DNA of 64,000 nt from Mycolicibacterium diernhoferi (lineage in GTDB: Bacteria; Actinomycetota; Actinomycetes; Mycobacteriales; Mycobacteriaceae). How positions within the stretch are numbered: the stretch's first letter is position 1; each line of letters starts with the position of its first letter. A model generated the notes under the pieces. It was not told where the DNA came from, searched no databases, and saw only the letters and a program-made list of their open reading frames with translations. Below, in pieces: positions 44,144 through 53,061 of this stretch. Position numbers and translations under genes: made by a program. The stretch is taken from contig NZ_CP080332.1 in the NCBI RefSeq assembly GCF_019456655.1, positions 2,418,001 to 2,482,000 on the forward strand, in the 5' to 3' direction.

Positions 44144-45445
44144 ATGGACGCCACCCATCTCGACACGTTCGTCGCTGCGTTGATCGATGATCTCGTTGAG
44201 GTTCCGACCTCGGACGACGATGCTGAGCGAACGCTGTTCCATCTACTCGACAGTCCCCGGCGGATCGTCGATGAAGCACCGCTGCTCGCGGTGCTGGTGG
44301 CTGCCGTGAACGCCCGTAACCTGCTCGACCACGTGATCGCGTCGGCGTCCGCGGCCGCGGAGCGGCTCGGGATCCCGGCGCGGCGTCACCTGCGCTCGGG
44401 GGCCGATCTGCTCACGAGCATCGGGGTGGCCCCGGGTGCGGCGCTGCGGGCTGCGCGGGTGGGCCGGGCGGCGCCCACGTTGGCGGCCTTGACCCGGCAG
44501 CAGCGTCTCGGTGGGATCGGTATCGAGTTCGCCGACGCGGTCGGAAGAGGAGTCGCCCACATCAACGCCCGGGTTGAGTTGACCGAGGACGACCGGGCCG
44601 GGGTCGTGACGAAACTGATGATCCAGACCACCCCCGCCGAGGTGGGCAAGAAAGCCCGCGAGATCGCCATCGACAAAGCCGCCACACAACCGGAGGCAGC
44701 GGGGACGGTGCCGGTCGCCGAGAACACTGACCTCAACGAGATGACCCTGGTGCAGACCGACGAAGGCCGGGTCGCCGCCACCCTGGATCTCGATGTGCTC
44801 ACCGGAGAGGAACTGTTCGCGGCGTTGGATCCGTTGTGTCGGCCCGTTCCACTCCCTGACGGGACGCCGGACCCGCGGCCGGCTGGGCGGCGTCGGGCGG
44901 ACGCGTTCGGTCAGCTGCTGCGCACCTACCTGTCGAACTCGCAGCGCCCGACCTCCGGTGGGGTGCTCCCGCACGTCACCCTGATCCGGCCGGAATCCGT
45001 GGACACTCTCGGGTTCGGCGGGCCGATCAGCGCCGTCACCGCCGACCTGATCTCCTGTGACAGCACCCTGACTTCGGTGATCGTCGACCACACCGGTGTA
45101 CCACTGGATATCGGGCGCAGCGAACGGCTGTTTCCGCCCGCGCTGCGAAAAGCTTTGGGGGTGCGTGACGGTGGGTGCGCGTTCCCCGGTTGCGGAAGAC
45201 CGGTGTCCTGGTGCGACGCCCACCACATCCAGCCCTGGAGCGAAGGGGGCGCAACGAGTCTGGACAACGGGGTGCTGTTCTGCCGATGCCACCACACCCT
45301 GGTCCACCACGGTGGCTGGCAGGTCTACCTCGGCCCCGACCGGCACCCCTGGTTCATCCCGCCCCACGACCCGGCCGGCCCCGAACCCGCACACCTACGC
45401 TCCCACGCACGACGCACCATGACCGATCTGCCGGCCGCTGCATAA
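44144..45445 (+). CDS. 13E12-repeat-family protein (DUF222 plus HNH endonuclease)
   Basis: A protein of 433 aa. The N-terminal ~300 residues are the DUF222 helical region. The C-terminal HNH motif is complete: CAFPGCGRP, CDAHHIQPWSEGGATSLDNGVLFCRCHH, including the zinc-binding cysteines. This is the mycobacterial 13E12 family, multi-copy and often linked with genome islands; the activity has not been established. An exact SOS box lies upstream, so DNA damage should induce it. It separates two halves of the catabolic island and may be a later arrival. Confidence 0.9.
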   Translation: MDATHLDTFVAALIDDLVEVPTSDDDAERTLFHLLDSPRRIVDEAPLLAVLVAAVNARNLLDHVIASASAAAERLGIPARRHLRSGADLLTSIGVAPGAALRAARVGRAAPTLAALTRQQRLGGIGIEFADAVGRGVAHINARVELTEDDRAGVVTKLMIQTTPAEVGKKAREIAIDKAATQPEAAGTVPVAENTDLNEMTLVQTDEGRVAATLDLDVLTGEELFAALDPLCRPVPLPDGTPDPRPAGRRRADAFGQLLRTYLSNSQRPTSGGVLPHVTLIRPESVDTLGFGGPISAVTADLISCDSTLTSVIVDHTGVPLDIGRSERLFPPALRKALGVRDGGCAFPGCGRPVSWCDAHHIQPWSEGGATSLDNGVLFCRCHHTLVHHGGWQVYLGPDRHPWFIPPHDPAGPEPAHLRSHARRTMTDLPAAA

Positions 45446-45506
45446 CCCAGACCTCAAGCGCACCTTGACAACTACACAGTGAACCGGGGACTGCGGAGCC
45501 GGACCG

Positions 45507-46322
45507 CTAACGCTTCTCTCGCCGGCGCACCAGCACCGACTGCTGGATTGCGCCGACCGGGCCCTGCTCGTCGAACAGGGTGCCCAGCGTGGTGCCGATC
45601 CCGTCGGGGCCGTAGTTGGTCTCGGCGCGGATGCCGATCCACTCGCCCTCGGGCACCCGGTGGATGTGCACGACCAGGTCGGTGTTCATGAACGTCCACT
45701 GCCGGATATCCAGCTTGGTGCCGATCCCATTGGCGTCATCGGCGACCGCGAACAACCGTTGCAGTGGTGTCATCGACTCGCCCTTGACCACGTCCACGGT
45801 CGGGCTGAGCCAGGATTCACCCGGACCGTCTGCCAATGGTGTTGTCAACCAACGCCAGTCGATGCTGTGCACATAGTTGCGGTCCCAATCCTTGGCCATG
45901 TCACGGCTGCGGGCCTGGGCCAGTGGGGGCAACGGCGCCGCGGCGGCGTGCAGCACCGCGCTGGTGTCCTGCTGCTGCAACCGCCAGCCGCTGGCCCGGG
46001 CCACCGGCCGCGGGGTGCCGTCCGGGCCGGGGGCCAGCATCTCGGCGGTCACCAACTCGATCTGCTTGCCGGAGCGTTCCCGCCGCGCCCGCACCCACAG
46101 ATCGCCCTCGGCCGGTACCGGACCCAGAAGGTCGATCAGTACCCGGCTGAGCCGGGTGTCCTCGCGCTGCTCGCAGCGTTCCAGGGCGCGGGCCAGCAGC
46201 GCCGACACCGGTGCGCCGTGCTGGATGGACGCCGACCAGGTGCTGCGCACCAGATCGGTGGCTGCGAACTTCTCGCCGACCGGGTCGTCGGCATCGACGA
46301 GTTCGTAATAGGAATCCGACAT
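45507..46322 (-). CDS. acyl-CoA thioesterase-like protein (double hot-dog)
   Basis: A protein of 271 aa from ATG 46322 (MSDSYYELVDADD). It resembles the TesB-like thioesterase superfamily: two hot-dog halves, with SIQHGAPVSALLARALE in the first and GIGTKLDIRQWTFMNTDLVVHIHRVPEGEWIG in the second. It likely hydrolyses or binds a CoA thioester. It lies 11 nt after the SMP-30 gene, so one operon. The specific acyl group is unknown. Confidence 0.8.
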   Translation of the reverse strand: MSDSYYELVDADDPVGEKFAATDLVRSTWSASIQHGAPVSALLARALERCEQREDTRLSRVLIDLLGPVPAEGDLWVRARRERSGKQIELVTAEMLAPGPDGTPRPVARASGWRLQQQDTSAVLHAAAAPLPPLAQARSRDMAKDWDRNYVHSIDWRWLTTPLADGPGESWLSPTVDVVKGESMTPLQRLFAVADDANGIGTKLDIRQWTFMNTDLVVHIHRVPEGEWIGIRAETNYGPDGIGTTLGTLFDEQGPVGAIQQSVLVRRREKR

Positions 46323-46333
46323 GGGGGCTTCTT

Positions 46334-47149
46334 TCAGGGTGCGGGAACGTCGACGCTGACCGCGTCGAGGGTGGACAACCTGGTGCCGATCAACCGCTCG
46401 GGGTAGGCGTCCGTGCTGGACAGCAGGAACAGGGTGCGGCCCTCGGGGCCGCCCAGTGCGCACGCGATCGCGGTACGCCCGGCCATGTCGATCCGGTCCG
46501 TGACGAGGGCTGTCGTCCCCCCGCCGGTGATGCGTTCGAACTGGTGGGCCAGGGTCATCGCCGCCCACACCCCGCCCTCGGCGTCCACCGCCAGCCCGTC
46601 CGGCGGGCCGTCCAGGCCGTCGGCGAACACCCGCCGGTCGTGCAGGGCGCCGGAGTCGGCGACGGTGAACGCGGTCAGCCGTCGTGCGGTGGACTCGGCG
46701 ACGATGAACGTGCCGTCGGGGGAGATGACCATGCCGTTGGGAAAGCTGAGGTCTTCGGCCATCACCGTCGCCCGGCCGTCCGGATCGAGCGCGACGATCA
46801 CCCCACCCTCGCGCGCCTGCGAACCGATGTAGGCACGCCCATGCGCGTCGACGACCATATCGCCGAGGTCGGCCGGCACCAGATCGGTGAGATCGGCCAG
46901 TGCCGAGACGGTTTCACCGTCATAGGCCAGGATCTGGCGCGTCTTGGTGGAGGCGATCAACAGAGTGCCGTCGGGTCGGAAACCCAGGCCCGACGGTGCG
47001 TGGCCGGGTAGCGCCAGGGTGGACATCTCACCCTGCAGCGTGACGGTGTGCACCGCTTCGCCGAGCATGTCGGAGAACCACACCAGCCCCTCGAACCAGC
47101 GCGCGCCCTCGCCGAAGCAGAACCCGTTGGCCAGCGGCTGGACTGTCAT
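46334..47149 (-). CDS. SMP-30/gluconolactonase-like lactonase
   Basis: A protein of 271 aa forming a six-bladed propeller: EGARWFEGLVWFSDM (metal Glu), SGLGFRPDGTLLIAS, LSFPNGMVISPDGTFIVAEST (metal Asn) and DGPPDGLAVDAEGGVWAAM (metal Asp). The family hydrolyses lactones with a divalent metal. In this island it could open a lactone formed by Baeyer-Villiger oxidation; that is inference. Its start is about 30 nt from the shared promoter element, unlike the leaderless neighbours. Confidence 0.9.
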   Translation of the reverse strand: MTVQPLANGFCFGEGARWFEGLVWFSDMLGEAVHTVTLQGEMSTLALPGHAPSGLGFRPDGTLLIASTKTRQILAYDGETVSALADLTDLVPADLGDMVVDAHGRAYIGSQAREGGVIVALDPDGRATVMAEDLSFPNGMVISPDGTFIVAESTARRLTAFTVADSGALHDRRVFADGLDGPPDGLAVDAEGGVWAAMTLAHQFERITGGGTTALVTDRIDMAGRTAIACALGGPEGRTLFLLSSTDAYPERLIGTRLSTLDAVSVDVPAP

Positions 47150-47179
47150 GCGGCCACGATAACCGACACGGTGCCCATA

Positions 47180-47210
47180 CCTTTACAAAACACGCCTCGA
47201 ATGTCACGCT
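47180..47210. promoter_or_regulatory. shared operator/promoter copy 4 (SMP-30 / NIPSNAP-P450 operon)
   Basis: CTTTACA (47181-47187), 14 nt, TGTCA (47202-47206), continuing CGCT. Toward SMP-30: GTGACA, 16 nt, TAAAGG. Toward the plus-strand operon: TTTACA, 17 nt, CACGCT, then 6 nt to GTG 47217, a leaderless arrangement. Confidence 0.75.
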
Positions 47211-47216
47211 CCCTGG

Positions 47217-47921
47217 GTGCGTAAATATCACCGCCACACGTTGTTGTATCTGCACGAGACGATCGAACTGGGTCGCGGCAACAGCGATGAGTTCACCGAG
47301 CGGTTCGACGGGATCTACCACCCCATGATGGAGCAGCTCGGGGCCCGGTTGTTCGCGCTCTGGGAGAGCACGCCCTACAACGGAAACTGGCCGCAGGTCA
47401 CCGTCATCTGGGAGATCGACGCATTCGCCGACTACGCCCGGATCGGCAAGGCCCAGGCTCGCGGCGGTAGCCATGCGACCGCGGCGGCGCAGTGGGCGGC
47501 CTACCTGTCCGGTATCGGCGCTCACGGTGAGGGCCGGATCATGTACGCCGCCCCGCAGAACCGGAACCTGGAGCAACTGCGGGACGAAGGATTCAAGGCC
47601 GAGCTGGTGATCCAGGAGATCATGCAGACCAAACCGGGCAAGCAGGACGACTACATCCGCGAACTGGAGCGGCTCTATGTGCCGTGGTCGGAGAGCACCG
47701 GTAAGCGTTGGCTCGGGTCCTTCACCACCACCTTCCGGTTCAATGAGGTCATCCACTACTGGGCGCTCGACGGCGGCTGGGATTGCTTCGAGAACCACTA
47801 CCCGTCCTGGAAGGACTCGCCCCCCGCCGAGATTGTCACCTGGATGTCGGTCGCTCCCGCGCTGCGCGACGGCTGGGAGGACTCCATCCTCGCCGCGTTG
47901 CCGCCGTCCCCGCTGCAGTAG
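47217..47921 (+). CDS. NIPSNAP/dimeric alpha-beta-barrel-like protein, unknown function
   Basis: A protein of 234 aa with GTG start 6 nt after a -10-like CACGCT. It appears to contain two related halves: each has a strand-helix unit (LLYLHETIELGRGNSDEFTERF and LVIQEIMQTKPGKQDDYIREL) followed by a W-rich strand (NGNWPQVTVIWEID, FRFNEVIHYWALDGG). This suggests a tandem dimeric alpha-beta barrel (ABM/NIPSNAP type). Such small proteins often accompany oxygenases. It leads a six-gene operon with a P450; the family assignment is tentative. Confidence 0.6.
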   Translation: MRKYHRHTLLYLHETIELGRGNSDEFTERFDGIYHPMMEQLGARLFALWESTPYNGNWPQVTVIWEIDAFADYARIGKAQARGGSHATAAAQWAAYLSGIGAHGEGRIMYAAPQNRNLEQLRDEGFKAELVIQEIMQTKPGKQDDYIRELERLYVPWSESTGKRWLGSFTTTFRFNEVIHYWALDGGWDCFENHYPSWKDSPPAEIVTWMSVAPALRDGWEDSILAALPPSPLQ

Positions 47922-47926
47922 GCATC

Positions 47927-49156
47927 ATGGAAAAGACAGTCGCGCAGGACTTCTCATACGACCCATTCGATCCGGCGGTGATGGCCGACCCGCTGCCGTT
48001 CTACCGGGTGCTGCGTGATGAGCATCCGGTGTACTACCTGCCGAAGTGGGACACCTACGCACTGTCCCGGTTCGCCGACATCTGGGAGGCGCTGCGCCTG
48101 ACCGACGGCACCTTCGTGGCATCCGAGGGCACCCTGCCGTCCGCGGCGGTGCTGGAACACCACAACAGCGGGCCGGTCGCCGATCCGCCGCTGCACCCCA
48201 TGCCGTTTCACGCCAACTTCGACTCACCGATCTATGAGAACGTGCGCCGCTGCACCTCGGCGCAGTTCCGGCCGCGTTCGGCGGCCACCCTGGCCGACCG
48301 CATCCGCACGGTGGCCAACGAACGCCTCGACGAGCTGCTGCCGCGCGGCACCTTCGATCTGACCCAGGACTACGGCGGACACGTCGCGGCCACCATGGTG
48401 TGCGAATTCGTGGGCCTGCCGGTCGAACTGGCGCCCGAGGTGCTGGCGACGGTCAACGCCGGCAGCCTCGCACAGCCCGGGGAGGGCGTCGAGGTCGCCA
48501 ATTCGCGGCCCGGCTTCCTGTCGTACCTGACCCCGATCATCGAACGCCGCCGCGCCGAAGGGGCGGACGGCAGTGTGCCGATCGCCGACAGTCTGATCAA
48601 CTTCGTGTTGCCCGACGGGTCCGGCTTCAGCGATACCGAGGCCGCCACCCAGATGCTCGGGGTGTTCATCGGCGGTACCGAGACCGTCCCGAAGATCACC
48701 GCGGCCGGGCTGTGGCAACTCGCCGAACACCCCGATCAGCTCGCCGCGGTGCGCGCCGACCCGGACGCCAATGTGCCGATCGCGCGCGAGGAGATCCTGC
48801 GCTACACCGCACCGGCCCAGTGGTTCGCCCGAACGGTGCGCCGCCCGTACACGATCCACGGCACCACCATCAACCCGGGCCAGCGCATCATCACCCTGCT
48901 GGCCTCGGCGGCCCGCGACGAACGCGAGTACCCGGACCCGGACGCCTTCATCTGGAACCGCCCCATCGAGCGGTTGCTGTCCTTCGGGCACGGCCAGCAC
49001 TTCTGCCTGGGCGTGCACGTCGCCCGCCTGGAGGTGACCATCATGATGCAGGAGTGGTTCAAGCGGGTGGGCGACTACCGGATCATCACCGAGGCCGCCG
49101 CCCGGCCCCCGTCGAGTTTCCAGTGGGGCTGGAACAACGTCCCGGTGGAGGTCTGA
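47927..49156 (+). CDS. cytochrome P450
   Basis: A protein of 409 aa from ATG 47927, 5 nt after the previous stop. It has I-helix GVFIGGTETVPK (acid-Thr pair ET), the ExxR helix (EEILRYTAP) and heme loop FGHGQHFCLGVHVAR with Cys360. It is unrelated in detail to the P450 at 40046, so two oxidations are likely in the pathway. The following ADH, aldolase, SDR and esterase are in one operon with 1-5-nt gaps or overlaps. No ferredoxin in the cluster. Confidence 0.95.
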   Translation: MEKTVAQDFSYDPFDPAVMADPLPFYRVLRDEHPVYYLPKWDTYALSRFADIWEALRLTDGTFVASEGTLPSAAVLEHHNSGPVADPPLHPMPFHANFDSPIYENVRRCTSAQFRPRSAATLADRIRTVANERLDELLPRGTFDLTQDYGGHVAATMVCEFVGLPVELAPEVLATVNAGSLAQPGEGVEVANSRPGFLSYLTPIIERRRAEGADGSVPIADSLINFVLPDGSGFSDTEAATQMLGVFIGGTETVPKITAAGLWQLAEHPDQLAAVRADPDANVPIAREEILRYTAPAQWFARTVRRPYTIHGTTINPGQRIITLLASAARDEREYPDPDAFIWNRPIERLLSFGHGQHFCLGVHVARLEVTIMMQEWFKRVGDYRIITEAAARPPSSFQWGWNNVPVEV

Positions 49157-49157
49157 C

Positions 49158-50129
49158 ATGTGGGGATACCGACTGATCGCGCCGTTCACCTTCGAACGCA
49201 CCGACCGCCCCGTTCCCGATCCGGACACCCTGGCCCCGGGCCAGGTGCTGCTGGGATTCCTGGCCGCCGGCATCTGCGGTAGCGACCTGCCCGGCTTCCG
49301 CGGCACCCAGGGCCGGCTGCCCGGCGACACCGGCTGCTGCGCCGCCGAGATGGACGGATTCCCGATCCACGAGATCGCCGGGGAAGTCCTGGCCAGCGCC
49401 CACGCCGACCATGCGGTGGGGGACCGGGTGGTCGGCTGGGCATCCGGTTTCGACGGACTGCAGGCCCAGGTGGTCGCCGACGGTGACGGATTGCTCTGTT
49501 ATGCACCGGATCTGAGCCCGGCCCACGCCATCGGTCTGCAACCGCTGGCCTGTGTGCTCTACGCCGTGGAACAACTCGGTGACGTGACCGGCAAACGCGT
49601 CGCGGTGATCGGACAGGGCTCCATCGGCCTGTTGTTCACCTATGTGCTCAAGGCCGCCGGCGCCGCCCACGTCACCGGGGTGGATCCCGTCGACCGGGCC
49701 GCCCTGGGGCCGGTCTTCGGGGTCGACGAGGTGGTGCGCGCGACCAGCGACCGGTGGGTGCGGCACCTGACAGAAACGTTCGACATCGTGGTGGAGACCG
49801 TCGGACATCAGGTGGCCACCTTGAACCACGCGCTGGAGGCCGCCGCCTTCGGGGCCACGGTGTTCTACTTCGGGGTCCCCGACGACGACAGCTACCCGAT
49901 CAGCATGCGCACCATGCTGCGTAACAATCTGACCCTGAAATCCGGTGTGACGCTGGAACGCCGGCGGGTGCTGGCCGCCGCCGACGCGTTCGCCCACGCG
50001 CATCCCGACCTGCTTCCCGCCTACCTCACCCACACCTTCGGAGCCGATCAGGCGCAGTCGGCGTTCGAACAGGCCTGTACGCCCGACCCGACCCGCGTCA
50101 AGATAGCGATCGTGGGGGACCCCGCATGA
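49158..50129 (+). CDS. zinc-type medium-chain alcohol dehydrogenase
   Basis: A protein of 323 aa. It has catalytic-zinc Cys in GICGSD (about residue 40), HE in IHEIAGEV, GDRVVGWA and the NAD(P) Rossmann loop GQGSIG. The four-cysteine structural-zinc lobe of classical ADHs is missing, making the protein short for the family. It oxidises an alcohol, possibly that made by the upstream P450. Its end overlaps the aldolase start (ATGA). Confidence 0.85.
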   Translation: MWGYRLIAPFTFERTDRPVPDPDTLAPGQVLLGFLAAGICGSDLPGFRGTQGRLPGDTGCCAAEMDGFPIHEIAGEVLASAHADHAVGDRVVGWASGFDGLQAQVVADGDGLLCYAPDLSPAHAIGLQPLACVLYAVEQLGDVTGKRVAVIGQGSIGLLFTYVLKAAGAAHVTGVDPVDRAALGPVFGVDEVVRATSDRWVRHLTETFDIVVETVGHQVATLNHALEAAAFGATVFYFGVPDDDSYPISMRTMLRNNLTLKSGVTLERRRVLAAADAFAHAHPDLLPAYLTHTFGADQAQSAFEQACTPDPTRVKIAIVGDPA

Positions 50130-50908
50130 GCCGCCTGCAGGACGCCCTGGCCGCCAGCGACCAGATCTGGGGCGGCTGGGTGGTCGGACCCACCATCATC
50201 GGCCCCGAGGAATTCGCCCAGGCCGGTTACGACTACGTCGGATTCGACGTCCAACACGGCTATCTCGACGACGCCGATGTCGCGCTGCTGCTGCGTCGCC
50301 TCGAGCACGTACCGATCGCCACCGCGGTGCGACTGCCCTCGGCCGATCCCGCCCCGATCGGCCGGGTACTCGACGCCGGCGCCGACGCCGTCATCATCGC
50401 CATGGTGGAATCCGCGGAGCAGGCCGCCGCCGCGGTCGCCGCCACCCGCTACGCCCCGGCCGGGGTACGCAGCTTCGGACCGCTGCGGGCGTCGCTGGGC
50501 CACGACACCGTGGCGCTGGAGGCCGAGGCCAGCGTCTACGTGATGATCGAAACCGCCCGTGGGCTGGCCGCGCTCGATGAGATCTGTGCCGTACCCGGCC
50601 TCACCGGCATCTATCTCGGGCCCGCCGACCTGGCGATCTCGATGGGACATCGGCTCTCCGATGCCTGGACCCACCCCGACGTCCGCGCGGCGATGGCCGA
50701 GATCCAGGACACCGCCGCCGCCGCCGGACTGGTCACCGGAATCCATGCCGGGACCGGACAGATCGGAAAGACCTTGGCCGACATGGGGTTCCGGATGATC
50801 ACCCTGGCGTCGGAATCCCAGGCGCTGCGCCGCGGGGCCGCGGCGCACCTGAGCGAGGCAACCGCCGGCACCACCGACCCGGCCGGACAGGACGGATACC
50901 TGCAGTGA
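50126..50908 (+). CDS. HpcH/HpaI-family aldolase
   Basis: A protein of 260 aa with TIM-barrel class II aldolase features: GYDYVGFDVQHGYLDD, MVESAEQA, MIETARGLAALDEI (metal Glu) and GIYLGPADLAISMG (metal Asp). The family cleaves hydroxy-oxo acids, as 4-hydroxy-2-oxoheptanedioate aldolase does, giving pyruvate or a similar 2-oxoacid plus an aldehyde. A ring-cleavage end product could be the substrate. Start and end both overlap neighbours by 4 nt. Confidence 0.88.
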   Translation: MSRLQDALAASDQIWGGWVVGPTIIGPEEFAQAGYDYVGFDVQHGYLDDADVALLLRRLEHVPIATAVRLPSADPAPIGRVLDAGADAVIIAMVESAEQAAAAVAATRYAPAGVRSFGPLRASLGHDTVALEAEASVYVMIETARGLAALDEICAVPGLTGIYLGPADLAISMGHRLSDAWTHPDVRAAMAEIQDTAAAAGLVTGIHAGTGQIGKTLADMGFRMITLASESQALRRGAAAHLSEATAGTTDPAGQDGYLQ

Positions 50909-51633
50909 CGACACAACCGGTGGCGCTGGTGACCGGCGCGGCGCGCGGACAGGGTGCGGCGATCGTCGCGCGACTGCACACCGACGGCTTCCGGGTCGCG
51001 GCCTGCGACCTGCTCCTCGATGAATTACACGACAGCACAGCCGGATACGGCGACGACGTCCTCGCCCTCGAACTCGACGTCACCTCCGAGGCGCAGTGGC
51101 ACGCCGCGGTCGCCGCGACCGTCGAGCGGTTCGGGTCCCTGCGCACCCTGGTGAACAACGCCGGCGTGCTGCACCGGGCCGGGATCGCCGACGAGACCGC
51201 GGCCGGATTCGAGGGCAGCTGGCGGGTGAACTGTCTGGGCCCGTTCCTGGGCATCCAGGCGGCGCTGGAGCACCTGAAGGCCGCCGAGGGCGCCTCGGTC
51301 GTGAACACCTGCAGCACCAGCGCCATCCGGCCATTCCCGAACCACTCGGCCTACGGCTCGTCCAAATGGGCGCTGCGCGGCCTCACCCAGGCCGTCGCCG
51401 CGGAACTGGCCCCGACCGGCATCCGGGTCAACGCGGTCTTCCCGGGCCCGATCGCCACCCCGATGCTCGACGAACGCACCCAGACCCGGCTGGCGCAGAC
51501 CTCCACCGCCGGGCGGCTGGGCAGCCCGGTCGAGGTGGCCGACGCGGTGGCCTTCCTGGTGTCGGCCAACGCCTCCTTCATCACCGGTTCGGAACTGGTG
51601 GTCGACGGCGGCCAGATGCTGCAGATCGGATAG
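50905..51633 (+). CDS. short-chain dehydrogenase/reductase
   Basis: A protein of 242 aa with GTG start overlapping the aldolase stop. It has TGAARGQG cofactor loop, LVNNAGV, Ser in NTCSTSAIRP, YGSSK catalytic pair and terminal GSELVVDGGQM. The pattern AARGQG is common in actinobacterial SDRs that use mycofactocin-linked or non-exchangeable NAD; no insertion was checked. It likely oxidises or reduces a ring alcohol or ketone in the pathway. Confidence 0.9.
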   Translation: MTTQPVALVTGAARGQGAAIVARLHTDGFRVAACDLLLDELHDSTAGYGDDVLALELDVTSEAQWHAAVAATVERFGSLRTLVNNAGVLHRAGIADETAAGFEGSWRVNCLGPFLGIQAALEHLKAAEGASVVNTCSTSAIRPFPNHSAYGSSKWALRGLTQAVAAELAPTGIRVNAVFPGPIATPMLDERTQTRLAQTSTAGRLGSPVEVADAVAFLVSANASFITGSELVVDGGQMLQIG

Positions 51634-51638
51634 CGCGC

Positions 51639-52556
51639 ATGAGTGAGGAGATCGCCGACCGGCTCGATCCCGCCCTGCGTCACCTGGCGGCGGCACGCAC
51701 CGACCTGAGCGCCGAGGCGCTGCCGGCGGTGCGCGCATTTCTGGACCAGCGCCGCGCCGACGGGGCGACCCGCATCGACACCACCGGTGTCACCGTGGAG
51801 GACGCGGTGGCCGGCGGGGACGTCCCGGTCCGCATCTACCGGGGCGGCACCGCGGGCGCCGTCCTGTACTGCCACAGCGGGGCGTTCGTGCTGGGCAACC
51901 TGGACACCGATCACCTGCAGTGCGTCGAACTGGCCCGCCGGGCCGGCGTCATCGTGGTGTCGGTGGACTACCGACTGGCCCCGGAACACGCCTACCCGGC
52001 CGGTCTCGACGATGCCCTGGCCGTCCTGCACTGGACGGCGCAGCACGCGGGAACGTGGGGGATCGCAGCGGACCGGCTGGCGGTCGCGGGCAGCAGCGCC
52101 GGTGGCGCACTGGCGGCCCGGCTGGCCCAGTGCGCCGCCGACGGGGCCGCGCCGCAGATCCGATTCCAGCTCCTGCATCAGCCGGTGCTCGACGACGGGC
52201 TCACCCCGTCCAAGCAGGAATTCCACGACACCCCCGGATTCGACGGTCCCGCAGCGGAACTGATGTGGCGCCACTACCTGGCCGGCGCCGAGCCGGCGGC
52301 GGGCGCGGTGCCCGCCCGGGCCGCCGACCTGAGCGGTCTGGCGCCGGCGTTCATCAGCTGCTCGGAACTCGACCCGCTGCGCGACGAGGCCGTCGACTAC
52401 GCGCTGCGGCTCATGTGGGCGGGTGTGCCGACCGATCTGCACGTGTTCGCCGGCACCTGCCACGGGTTCGATTCGCTGGTGCCGGACTGGGAGATCAGCA
52501 CGCAGCTGTTCGAACTGCAGGGCACGGCGGTGCGCCGAGCCCTGGCGCTCAGCTGA
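51639..52556 (+). CDS. HSL-family esterase/lipase with variant motifs
   Basis: A protein of 305 aa from ATG 51639. The hormone-sensitive-lipase group is recognised by VSVDYRLAPEHAYPAGLDDALA. The usual HGGG oxyanion motif is CHSGAFVLGN and the usual GDSAGG is GSSAGG. Acid and His are in SELDPLRDEAV and GTCHGFDSL. It probably cleaves an ester, possibly a Baeyer-Villiger product. The end overlaps the convergent SRPBCC gene by 8 bp. Confidence 0.88.
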   Translation: MSEEIADRLDPALRHLAAARTDLSAEALPAVRAFLDQRRADGATRIDTTGVTVEDAVAGGDVPVRIYRGGTAGAVLYCHSGAFVLGNLDTDHLQCVELARRAGVIVVSVDYRLAPEHAYPAGLDDALAVLHWTAQHAGTWGIAADRLAVAGSSAGGALAARLAQCAADGAAPQIRFQLLHQPVLDDGLTPSKQEFHDTPGFDGPAAELMWRHYLAGAEPAAGAVPARAADLSGLAPAFISCSELDPLRDEAVDYALRLMWAGVPTDLHVFAGTCHGFDSLVPDWEISTQLFELQGTAVRRALALS

Positions 52557-53061
52557 GCGCGTCGAGTTCGCGGGCGACCGCGGCGTGATAGGCGTCGATG
52601 TGGGATGGGTTGACGATCCGGAAGAACCCGTCACCCATCGGCGCGTCCCGGTAGGCCTCGATGGTCATGGTGCGCTTGAACAGCGTGACACCGGGATCGG
52701 GCCGGCTGAAGTGGTATTCGATGGTCATCCGGCCCTCGAAGCCGCCGTTGCCCTCATAGTCGGTGCCGAGGCGGCCGACCGAACTGAACACCCACATGCG
52801 CGGTCGGGTGGCGATCGCCAGCTGCCAGGTGAACACCCGGTCCTCGGTGGGATGGGCCTCCTGCCAGGTGTCACCCACCCGCAGCGGCAGGGTGTCCCGC
52901 ACGCCGGTGATCCGCGGCCCGCCCGGATAGGTCTTGGCCCAGTTGACCGGATTGGTGACGAAATCGTAGATTTTCTCCGCGGTTTGGGTGAACGCGGTCT
53001 CGGAGCTGGTGGTGACGATGCCCAACGGGGTGCCTTCCTGCACAGGGGTGGATGTCAGCAA
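52549..53061 (-). CDS. SRPBCC-superfamily protein
   Basis: A protein of 170 aa if the TTG at 53061 is the start; GTG 53043 would remove 6 residues and the overlap. The START/Bet v1-like fold is suggested by FTQTAEKIYDFVTNPVNWAKTYPGGPRITG and the C-terminal helix DAYHAAVARELDAL. Such proteins bind hydrophobic ligands or act as cyclases. It follows DUF427 in a two-gene operon under the shared promoter. Confidence 0.72.
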   Translation of the reverse strand: MLTSTPVQEGTPLGIVTTSSETAFTQTAEKIYDFVTNPVNWAKTYPGGPRITGVRDTLPLRVGDTWQEAHPTEDRVFTWQLAIATRPRMWVFSSVGRLGTDYEGNGGFEGRMTIEYHFSRPDPGVTLFKRTMTIEAYRDAPMGDGFFRIVNPSHIDAYHAAVARELDALS

